DNA of 5,379 nt, taken from an uncultured Petrimonas sp. (GTDB taxonomy: Bacteria; Bacteroidota; Bacteroidia; Bacteroidales; Dysgonomonadaceae). The notes below the pieces were generated by a model, which searched no databases, was not told where the DNA came from, and saw nothing but the letters and a program-made list of their open reading frames with translations. The position numbers and the translations under genes were made by a program. This document shows, piece by piece, positions 1-5,252 of this stretch; position 1 is the first letter of the stretch; every line of letters starts with the position of its first letter. Location: positions 1 through 5,379 of the forward strand of contig CAKTUP010000131.1 in assembly GCA_934621705.1 (NCBI GenBank), read 5' to 3'.

Positions 1-1005
1 CTAAAACTCTCCATACTCGATCTCGCAAAATTCACCGAAGAAACCAAAACCGCTTCGGAAGTGCTGAACAATTCCACCGAAATTGCCAAACTGGCCGATC
101 AATTAGGCTATACCCGATACTGGTTTGCGGAACATCACAATACCTCTATGATAATGAGCATGTTCCCCGAAATTATGGTGGCGCATGTTGCTTCGCAAAC
201 CGATCGGATTCGGGTGGGAACGGGCGGAGTTATGCTGCCCAACCACAGCGCACTCAACGTTGCCGAACGATTTGCCATGCTGGAAGCGCTGCATCCCGGC
301 AGGATTGATCTGGGTATCGGCCGTGCGCCGGGAACCGACGGACGAACGGCGTTCGCGCTTCGGCGCTCGTGGGACGTGATCAAACACGACATTTTCCCCG
401 ACCAATTGACCGAACTATTGGGTTTTTTCGGCCACAATTTACCCGAAAATCATCCGTTTGCCAATATCAAAGCGTCTCCCGATCCGTCGCTCACACCCGA
501 AGTTTACATGCTCGGCTCAAGCACCGGTGGCGTTCAGTTCGCGCTGGAAAAAGGATTGCCCTTTGTGTTTGCCGCGCAGATAAACGCGGATCTGGCAGTT
601 CCGGTACTGAAAATGTATCGGGAGCGATTCCGCCCGTCGGTTTATTTGCAGGAACCCAAAAGCATTCTGTCCATCATGGTTTTTACGGCCGAAACCGACG
701 AAGAAGCCTATTATCAGGCGGCTCCCGCCATTTTGCACTGGACGCTGCTGACCACCGGAAAAAACATCGTGAACCCCACTTTCGAAGAAGCGTTATCCTA
801 CAACTATTCGCTTCAGGAAGAGGCAGTGAAACAAAGCGTTATGCAGAAATTTGTCATCGGATCGCCCGATAAAGTAGCCGAAAAGCTTTCGCGGTGGGCA
901 AAAGATACAATGGTGGACGAAATCATCATTTTCGATTTGTACTCGCAGATGGAAGGACGCCGGAAAGGCTATCAATTGCTGGCAAAAGAACTGGGATTGA
1001 GCTAA
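1..1005 (+). CDS. Luciferase-like (LLM class) flavin-dependent oxidoreductase, YhbW/MsnO8 type, 5' end cut by window
   Basis: The frame is open from base 1 to the TAA at 1003-1005, giving 334 residues. The first visible residues, LKLSILDLAKF, match the first beta strand of this family, so only a few codons are missing. The internal GTG at 61 is not the start. Family hallmarks are present: WFAEHHN (about residues 42-48), the GGVMLPNH segment, the HPGRIDLGIGRAPGTD segment and LGSSTGG near residue 172. The layout closely follows E. coli YhbW. Members adopt a TIM-barrel fold and use reduced flavin, usually FMN supplied by a separate reductase, to oxidise small organic substrates. The substrate here is unknown. 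The length is normal for the family and no frameshift is seen. The next gene has its own promoter box 82 bases downstream, so the two need not be cotranscribed. The family call is confident; the physiological role is not known. Confidence 0.93.
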   Translation, partial: LKLSILDLAKFTEETKTASEVLNNSTEIAKLADQLGYTRYWFAEHHNTSMIMSMFPEIMVAHVASQTDRIRVGTGGVMLPNHSALNVAERFAMLEALHPGRIDLGIGRAPGTDGRTAFALRRSWDVIKHDIFPDQLTELLGFFGHNLPENHPFANIKASPDPSLTPEVYMLGSSTGGVQFALEKGLPFVFAAQINADLAVPVLKMYRERFRPSVYLQEPKSILSIMVFTAETDEEAYYQAAPAILHWTLLTTGKNIVNPTFEEALSYNYSLQEEAVKQSVMQKFVIGSPDKVAEKLSRWAKDTMVDEIIIFDLYSQMEGRRKGYQLLAKELGLS

Positions 1006-1086
1006 ACGCTGCGTGGTTTTGTGTGGAAAAAAGAAATATAGAACCGAAAAATCGGGAAATACAAAAATCGTTCTGATTTAAATTCG

Positions 1087-1094
1087 TATCTTTG
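1087..1094 (+). promoter_or_regulatory. Bacteroidota -7 promoter box for the ketoacyl-ACP synthase gene
   Basis: TATCTTTG matches the phylum -7 consensus TAnnTTTG exactly. It would start transcription near 1099-1101, leaving a leader of about 30 nt before the ATG at 1131. No good TTTG -33 box lies 17-23 bases upstream, so the call rests on one element and its position. The stretch AAAAAAGAG just before the ATG is a weak, A-rich ribosome binding region typical of the phylum. Confidence 0.6.
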
Positions 1095-1130
1095 CCCCAT
1101 CTTTAGGTTATTAAGTAGAAAAAAGAGAAT

Positions 1131-2213
1131 ATGAAAAAATTATACAGCCTTATCACCGGCACAGGAAGCTCTGTTCCATTGAAAGTGGTGAGAAACGATG
1201 ACTTTCTGAATTACGATTTTCTGGAATCGACAGGTGAAAAGATCGATAAAGAGAATCGCGAAATCGTAGATAAATTCGAAGAAATAACCACTATTTCCGA
1301 ACGAAGATATGCCGAAGACCATCAAACCACATCGGATTTGGCGCTTGAGGCTGCCGAAAAAGCCATTGAATCAGCAGGAATTGAGCGGGAAGAGCTTGAT
1401 TACGTGATTGTAGCGCACAACTTCGGCGAAACCAAAGTTCAGGATACGCGCATAGACGTGTTGCCGTCGCTGGCATCGCGGGTGAAGGCAAAACTCGGTA
1501 TTCAGAATCCCAATGCCGTGGCATACGACGTTTTGTTCGGTTGTCCGGGATGGGTGCAGGCGCTTATTCAGGCCGATTATTACATCCGCTCGGGCGATGC
1601 CAAAAAAGTGCTGGTTATCGGCGCCGATGTCTTATCCAGAATATCCGATCCGCACGACCGCGACAGCATGATCTATGCCGACGGAGCCGGTGCAGCCGTT
1701 GTGGAAGCGTTGGAGAGCGAGACGCCCGTTGGAATTCTCGGCCACAACTCGCGAAGCGATGCCATCGATTACGTGAATTTGCTCCACATGGGATATTCTT
1801 ACAACAAGGAATTGGCCGAAAAGAAAGATTTGTACCTGAAAATGAACGGTCGCCGTTTGTATCAATACGCACTGGAAAATGTGCCCAAAGCCATAAAATC
1901 GGCATTGGATAAATTGAAACTACACGTAAACGACGTGAAAAAAGTATTGATCCATCAAGCCAACGGCAAAATGGACGATGCCATCCTGAAAAGGCTTTTC
2001 AAACTCTATAATCTAAACGACATTCCCGAATCGTTAATGCCGATGACCATTTCCTGGCTGGGGAATTCATCGGTTGCCACCGTTCCCACGTTGCTCGATA
2101 TGGTAATGAGGGGGGAAATGAACGGGCATGACATTTCTTCCGGCGATAATTTGGTGCTTGCATCGGTAGGCGCGGGAATGAATATAAACAGCGTCATTTA
2201 CCGGATGCCGTAA
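1131..2213 (+). CDS. Beta-ketoacyl-ACP synthase III family protein (FabH-like)
   Basis: This 360-residue protein is a thiolase-fold condensing enzyme of the KAS III family. Such enzymes join an acyl starter, usually acyl-CoA, to malonyl-ACP in the cytoplasm and start fatty acid or related chains. The catalytic triad is intact: Cys138 in LFGCPGW, His275 in IHQAN and Asn312 in GNSSVATVP. The DPHDR segment (173-177) keeps the Arg equivalent to E. coli FabH Arg151, and DGAGAAV (184-190) and the C-terminal GAGMN glycine loop are present. The N-terminal region differs: residues 31-52 are longer than in E. coli FabH. The stretch before ITTISERR also lacks the Trp32 and Arg36 that contact CoA, with Lys48 and Ile52 aligning there by eye. 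At 360 residues it is longer than typical FabH (about 317-330). It may therefore use an unusual starter or act in a specialised lipid pathway. The symbol fabH is withheld because the primer role cannot be shown. Confidence 0.93.
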   Translation: MKKLYSLITGTGSSVPLKVVRNDDFLNYDFLESTGEKIDKENREIVDKFEEITTISERRYAEDHQTTSDLALEAAEKAIESAGIEREELDYVIVAHNFGETKVQDTRIDVLPSLASRVKAKLGIQNPNAVAYDVLFGCPGWVQALIQADYYIRSGDAKKVLVIGADVLSRISDPHDRDSMIYADGAGAAVVEALESETPVGILGHNSRSDAIDYVNLLHMGYSYNKELAEKKDLYLKMNGRRLYQYALENVPKAIKSALDKLKLHVNDVKKVLIHQANGKMDDAILKRLFKLYNLNDIPESLMPMTISWLGNSSVATVPTLLDMVMRGEMNGHDISSGDNLVLASVGAGMNINSVIYRMP

Positions 2214-2216
2214 AAT

Positions 2217-2249
2217 AAAAAAAAGAGGATTTTTAAAATCCTCTTTTTT
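2217..2249. terminator. Bidirectional intrinsic terminator between convergent genes
   Basis: A perfect 14-bp stem (2219-2232 with 2236-2249) encloses a three-base TTA loop. Its core is GAGGATTT/AAATCCTC. The right flank gives six T on the plus strand and the left flank (2217-2224) gives eight T on the minus strand, so it can stop transcription in either direction. It begins four bases after the ketosynthase stop codon and lies 23 bases beyond the stop of the convergent membrane-protein gene. Its G+C core is short, but the position and symmetry make the call strong. Confidence 0.88.
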
Positions 2250-2271
2250 GTGTGCTTTACTGTTGTTCTAA

Positions 2272-2556
2272 TTAATTGTACAGCGCAAATTCTTCTTTGC
2301 TGTATGCCAGATTTTTCATTGCTACAAAAAGAAAATAAGGAATAACCAGCAGGATAATTGCCCAAACAATGTTGCTCACCAGCGTTCCTTTTTTCATATT
2401 GTTGACAAAGAGATACCCCAAAAAACCCTGAACTACCAATAGTAATCCAATTAAAAGGGTTGTGTTTGTGGTTGTTCCGCTAAAAAACGGGATTGCCAAA
2501 ATCAGCACGCCAACAATCATTACTATAACGCCTGAATACTTTGCTAATTCTTTCAT
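2272..2556 (-). CDS. Small three-helix membrane protein of unknown function
   Basis: This is a 94-residue, very hydrophobic protein. Three predicted membrane helices lie at about residues 8-25, 33-51 and 60-80. They are joined by a short Ser/Thr/Asn-rich loop (26-32) and a loop with two lysines (NNMKKG, 52-57). A polar tail ends the protein (KEEFALYN). It has no cleavable signal peptide, catalytic motif or metal site, and I do not recognise the family. It is convergent with the ketosynthase gene, sharing the terminator between them, and divergent from the acyltransferase gene across a 190-bp AT-rich gap. The best promoter candidate on this strand is TTTATTTG (2599-2592), one base off the phylum -7 consensus. 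Coding is supported by the long hydrophobic pattern, the terminator at its 3' end and the ATG start MKELAKYSG. Function cannot be inferred. Confidence 0.8.
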   Translation of the reverse strand: MKELAKYSGVIVMIVGVLILAIPFFSGTTTNTTLLIGLLLVVQGFLGYLFVNNMKKGTLVSNIVWAIILLVIPYFLFVAMKNLAYSKEEFALYN

Positions 2557-2716
2557 GTGTGTTTATATATTATGTTTTTGATTTCGTAGCACAAATAAAC
2601 ACAAAATTCCACAAATAATAAAATTATTTAGGCTAAAAATTTAAATGTGATAGCAAAATCTTTCCTGAAGTTGAGAAACTACCTCATTTTATACTCAAAG
2701 AATATCAAAAATTGAT

Positions 2717-2724
2717 TATTTTTG
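2717..2724 (+). promoter_or_regulatory. Bacteroidota -7 promoter box for the PlsC-like gene
   Basis: TATTTTTG matches TAnnTTTG exactly and lies 22 bases before the ATG at 2747, giving a leader of roughly 15-18 nt. No convincing TTTG -33 element is found at the expected distance; the nearest T-rich stretch (2687-2690) is about 26 bases away. The gene starts a new unit after a divergent intergenic gap, which supports a promoter here. Confidence 0.58.
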
Positions 2725-2746
2725 CTTCATAGTTTAATTCCGTGTT

Positions 2747-3496
2747 ATGAGGTTGTTAAAAAAAGTATTGATGTTTTTGTATCAGTGGCTCGTTTTTGCG
2801 CCCATCTTCACTGTGTTTACTGTTTTAACGGCAGTAACGGTAATGATCTTCGCGCCCATTTTCGGAAGCCGCTATTGGGGATATGTTCCGCCGAAATGGT
2901 GGTCGAGGTCGGCCTGCTGGCTGGCCTTGTGCCGGATAAAAAGCCGGGGACACGAAAATCTCGATCCCAAGCAATCTTATATTTTTGTAGCCAATCATCA
3001 GGGCGCTTTCGATATTTTTTTAACGTATGGTTTTTTGGATCAGAACATTAAATGGGTGCAAAAAGCCAGCTTGCGGAAAATTCCGCTGGTAGGATATGCA
3101 TCGGAAATGGCAGGACACGTTTTTGTGGATAATTCAAGCGCGGCAGCGCGGGCCAACACCATTAAAGAAGCTAAAGCCAAGATTATCGATGGCGTTTCCA
3201 TTATGCTTTTTCCCGAAGGAGCCCGCTCACGAACCGGAAAACTGGGACGTTTTAAACGCGGCGCCTACCAAATTGCTTACGACCTTAAATTACCCATTGT
3301 TCCGTTAACGCTAAACGGGCCTTTCGATGTGATGAAACGCGGCTCGTTATCGCTGAAACCCAGCAGACTGGAGCTGATAATACACCCACCCATACCTACC
3401 GAAAACTTAACTGAAGCCGATATTCCCGCGTTAATCGATAAATCCAGGGAAATTATTCATTCTGCTTTGTGGGAGAGGTTTAAGGATGAGAAGTGA
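2747..3496 (+). CDS. Lysophospholipid acyltransferase family protein (PlsC-like, 1-acyl-sn-glycerol-3-phosphate acyltransferase)
   Basis: This 249-residue protein has the acyltransferase motifs of the PlsC/AGPAT family. Motif I is NHQGAFD (83-89), with the catalytic HX4D pair His84 and Asp89. Motif III is FPEGARSRTG (155-164), and motif IV is IVPLTLNG (184-191). A hydrophobic N-terminal segment (about 11-38) should anchor it in the inner membrane with the active site facing the cytoplasm. The family transfers an acyl chain from acyl-ACP or acyl-CoA to the sn-2 position of lysophosphatidic acid, forming phosphatidic acid. The length is normal. One oddity is that the usual Arg after F[IV]D in motif II is Asn129 here (HVFVDNSSA). 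The ATG at 2747 is preferred because it follows a -7 box and begins a basic-then-hydrophobic N-terminus (MRLLKK). No intrinsic terminator is seen for this strand after the stop. The exact acceptor lipid is not proven; a specialised lipid acyltransferase remains possible. Confidence 0.92.
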   Translation: MRLLKKVLMFLYQWLVFAPIFTVFTVLTAVTVMIFAPIFGSRYWGYVPPKWWSRSACWLALCRIKSRGHENLDPKQSYIFVANHQGAFDIFLTYGFLDQNIKWVQKASLRKIPLVGYASEMAGHVFVDNSSAAARANTIKEAKAKIIDGVSIMLFPEGARSRTGKLGRFKRGAYQIAYDLKLPIVPLTLNGPFDVMKRGSLSLKPSRLELIIHPPIPTENLTEADIPALIDKSREIIHSALWERFKDEK

Positions 3497-3536
3497 GGTT
3501 GAGAAAATTAGAAATTAGAAATGCTCTTAACTATAT

Positions 3537-3566
3537 AAAAAGAAAATGGTTGTCTCACGACAACCA
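3537..3566 (-). terminator. Intrinsic terminator of the small RNA, with a GNRA-capped hairpin
   Basis: On the minus strand, TGGTTGTC and GACAACCA form a perfect 8-bp stem (3566-3559 with 3554-3547) closed by the tetraloop GTGA, which fits the GNRA class. It is followed at once by TTTTCTTTTT (3546-3537). On the plus strand the same hairpin is followed by AATCTCC with no T-run. The terminator therefore works only for minus-strand transcripts and is not that of the upstream acyltransferase gene. Confidence 0.87.
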
Positions 3567-3607
3567 ATCTCCATTGTTAACCTTAAATCTAATACCATGA
3601 AAAACAC
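3537..3607 (-). ncRNA. Probable small non-coding RNA of about 70 nt, possibly Bacteroidales-1-like
   Basis: A compact unit reads on the minus strand: a two-box Bacteroidota promoter (3643-3612), a predicted start near 3607, a body of about 40 nt, then a GNRA-capped hairpin and U-tract ending near 3537. The body carries an AT-rich stretch containing GGTATTAGATTTAAGG followed by GTTAAC. An ATG at 3598 opens a 23-codon frame. However, that frame reads through the terminator stem and its TAA (3529-3527) lies beyond the predicted RNA end, so coding is unlikely. From memory, a short RNA bounded by a phylum-type promoter and terminator fits the description of the Bacteroidales-1 RNA family. The body also looks familiar from other Bacteroidales genomes. 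I could not compare it with a covariance model, so the family name is a hypothesis while the transcription unit itself is well supported. Its function is unknown. Confidence 0.68.
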
Positions 3608-3611
3608 GATG

Positions 3612-3643
3612 CAAATATAGCATGCTTTTTATTTATAACCAAA
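3612..3643 (-). promoter_or_regulatory. Complete Bacteroidota -33/-7 promoter driving the small RNA
   Basis: On the minus strand TTTG (3643-3640) is followed after 20 bases by TATATTTG (3619-3612). Both boxes match the phylum consensus TTTG-N17-23-TAnnTTTG exactly. It is the only site in the window with both boxes clear, which suggests strong constitutive expression. A GCATGC palindrome (3620-3625) abuts the -7 box on its upstream side. Confidence 0.82.
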
Positions 3644-3710
3644 CTAAACAACGAAAAAGTGCGTTCCCTTAACTTTATTTAAACTTGCGAGGGTTGTGCA
3701 ATCGAGTGCA

Positions 3711-3736
3711 TGCGTAATTGTTTACACAATTTTGCA
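3711..3736. repeat. Imperfect inverted repeat downstream of the FemAB-like gene
   Basis: AATTGT (3716-3721) and ACAATT (3726-3731) pair around a TTAC loop. TGC and GCA at the outer ends extend the stem with one G-T pair and one mismatch. It lies 22 bases beyond the stop of the minus-strand gene. There is no T-run on either strand, so a classical terminator is not supported. It could be a weak 3' hairpin or an operator, or it could be chance in AT-rich DNA. Confidence 0.3.
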
Positions 3737-3757
3737 TTGACAAGAATTGGAGAGGAG

Positions 3758-4741
3758 TTAATCGTATATTTTTTTGGCAAAGAAGTTCAGCAATCGCCAG
3801 TTGAAGCGGTACCAGCGCCGTGTTGCCTTGGGTTTTCCGCCGAATTGGAGCAGGAAACGGGGTTTTCCGGCATTGATGTTCAGGTATCCCGAATCCATAA
3901 AATCGAAAAATTCATAACCCTCTTTTTCAGCCATTTCCATAGCCGAATAAATGGTGAAAACGGTGGGATAATATGTTTTGTGGCTTTTTTCCTTTCCCCA
4001 GAAATAAAGCACGTAAACCGTTTTTTGCTCAAATCCGAGAATTATGCCGCCGATGATTTTTTCGTTATACCGGCTGATCAGTATTTTTCCCTTTCCTTCG
4101 GAAATATAGTCGTGAAAGAAATTCACGAAGTATTGATAAGGCGGAAACTTGTTCGATATTTTCCAGTTCTTCGATTTGGTGATCAGCTTATAAATTTCCC
4201 GCAATTTATCGTACGATGTGAGTTCTTCAATGGTTACTCCTTTTCGCCGGGCTTTATTCACCTGATTTTTTCGCGTGGCCGATAATTGGTCCCAGATTTT
4301 ACGTTTTCGTTGTAACGAATTCCTCACATTTATCCACTTAACCGAGTAAAAACCATTTTCCCGAAAGCCTTTGTATCCGAAAACGGCATCGTTGATGTTG
4401 CGGTATTCAATAAAGAAAACCTTGTTTTCCACTTCCTTTACCAGCGAAGAAATAAGTAGGTCGAAAATCTCTATTTTATCGGCATCGTCGTCAAAAAAAG
4501 CGGGTTGCTGCGAAATATAACACCGCTTAAAAACGGAGCCATACAAGAACCGGTTGATGCGCATAATAAGCGCAAACATGGATGCAACGGGCTTTTCGTC
4601 GCGAAATACAACAAGCATCAAAGGCGTGTAATACGAAATATTTTTGTTCCAGTCAAAAGAAGATACGTAGTGAAAAAACTTCACATCGGCAAGAGGAGGA
4701 ACATCCTCCTTTTTGTAATATGTTTCAACCTGATATTCCAT
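3758..4741 (-). CDS. FemAB-like / GNAT-fold acyl- or aminoacyl-transferase family protein
   Basis: This 327-residue soluble protein has the pattern of the FemAB / BioF2-like (Acetyltransf_6) group, built from tandem GNAT-like folds. The N-terminal half holds a first fold (about 1-140). The linker SATRKNQVNKARRKG (154-168) is the basic helix typical of the family. The second fold contains a strand-turn KIIGGIILGF (228-237) and the stretch VYVLYFWG (242-249). It also contains EFFDFMDSG (277-285) and the C-terminal FGGKP (300-304), all common in these proteins. FemAB members add amino acids to lipid II from aminoacyl-tRNA, but many Bacteroidota homologues have no known substrate. The C-terminus is basic and aromatic (TRRWYRFNWR), perhaps for membrane or polyanion contact. 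It follows the lipoprotein gene on the same strand by 79 bases but has its own -7 box. The ATG at 4741 fits that box and the N-terminus MEYQVETYYKK. The fold is fairly sure; the reaction is not. Confidence 0.86.
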   Translation of the reverse strand: MEYQVETYYKKEDVPPLADVKFFHYVSSFDWNKNISYYTPLMLVVFRDEKPVASMFALIMRINRFLYGSVFKRCYISQQPAFFDDDADKIEIFDLLISSLVKEVENKVFFIEYRNINDAVFGYKGFRENGFYSVKWINVRNSLQRKRKIWDQLSATRKNQVNKARRKGVTIEELTSYDKLREIYKLITKSKNWKISNKFPPYQYFVNFFHDYISEGKGKILISRYNEKIIGGIILGFEQKTVYVLYFWGKEKSHKTYYPTVFTIYSAMEMAEKEGYEFFDFMDSGYLNINAGKPRFLLQFGGKPKATRRWYRFNWRLLNFFAKKIYD

Positions 4742-4756
4742 AATTTACGACTCACG

Positions 4757-4764
4757 CAAAAATA
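4757..4764 (-). promoter_or_regulatory. Candidate -7 promoter box for the FemAB-like gene, giving a very short leader
   Basis: On the minus strand TATTTTTG (4764-4757) matches TAnnTTTG exactly and ends 15 bases before the ATG at 4741. The predicted leader is only about 9-11 nt and contains no recognisable Shine-Dalgarno sequence. No TTTG -33 box lies at the standard distance; TTTA at 4783-4780 is nearest but closer than usual. Readthrough from the lipoprotein gene upstream is the alternative. Confidence 0.48.
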
Positions 4765-4820
4765 GGAAAAATCTTTGATTAAAGTATGTTTTGAGGGTAA
4801 TTTTGAACTGAAATTCCTTT

Positions 4821-5252
4821 TTAAATCTCTTTTACGATGATTTTTATGGAATAATCCTGCTGCCGGATAGTTTTTTCGTTTTCCGGAAAAGGGTTGAGTT
4901 CGAGCAGCTTAAAGTAATAATTATTGAGCGTGGTGTCGTTGTTGAACGATTGATGCGTATCGAGATTAAAATCCTGCTGAACTTCTTTTTGCAGGTTATT
5001 AAATTGGATGTTAACGGTGGCGTTGCCTTCCCAAACGCACGTTACTCCTTTTGGACAGCGCGAATCCGCAAGAACGGAATCCAGCATCACGATAAACCTG
5101 TTGGTGGGATCGTAAAGCGGAATTCCTTTTTTCAGCGTAATAGTATCACCATGAACCTGATTGTTTTTCTGTAAACTTTGAGAAGTATCGCAGGAGGTGA
5201 AAACAGCACTCAAAAAAACGATAAAAAACAGATTTGATATTATTTTATTCAT
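4821..5252 (-). CDS. Small lipoprotein with a DSRCP-x3-C-x-W-x-G motif, function unknown
   Basis: This 143-residue protein starts with a lipoprotein signal peptide: a basic start (MNK), a hydrophobic core (about 4-18) and a lipobox FTSC with Cys21 as the lipidated residue. Phe at the -3 position is tolerated in this phylum. Signal peptidase II processing should leave it membrane-anchored, in the periplasm or at the outer membrane. Asp follows the Cys directly, and no clear acidic surface-export tag is seen after it. The mature part contains DSRCPKGVTCVWEGNA (63-78), whose Cys66 and Cys72 could form a disulfide or bind a ligand. I recall this motif from uncharacterised Bacteroidota secreted proteins. 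The rest is Asn/Gln-rich with beta-strand patterns and ends in IKIIVKEI, suggesting a small beta-sandwich. No clear promoter was found upstream of 5252. The following gene on this strand starts 79 bases on. Coding is confident; function is unknown. Confidence 0.87.
   Translation of the reverse strand: MNKIISNLFFIVFLSAVFTSCDTSQSLQKNNQVHGDTITLKKGIPLYDPTNRFIVMLDSVLADSRCPKGVTCVWEGNATVNIQFNNLQKEVQQDFNLDTHQSFNNDTTLNNYYFKLLELNPFPENEKTIRQQDYSIKIIVKEI

Noticed and set aside
369..872. Plus-strand 167-codon frame inside the flavin oxidoreductase gene
   Set aside because: It overlaps a strongly recognisable coding frame, is rich in Arg, Ser and His as expected for an out-of-frame reading, and shows no domain.
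3505..3525. Short tandem ATTAGAA-like repeat after the acyltransferase gene
   Set aside because: There are only about two copies of a 7-base AT-rich unit, which is expected by chance in such DNA.
3527..3598. 23-codon minus-strand peptide within the small RNA
   Set aside because: The frame runs through the terminator stem and U-tract and its stop lies past the predicted RNA end, so a complete message would not normally be made.
3710..4285. Long plus-strand frame opposite the FemAB-like gene
   Set aside because: It is fully explained as the antisense shadow of a minus-strand gene with recognisable family motifs, and it has no promoter, ribosome binding site or family signature of its own.
2747..4741. 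PlsC-like plus GNAT-fold gene pair as a glycine-lipid synthesis pair (GlsA/GlsB type)
   Set aside because: The two genes are on opposite strands with an RNA gene between them, and the GNAT-fold protein has FemAB-like features rather than those of the GlsB N-acyltransferase.
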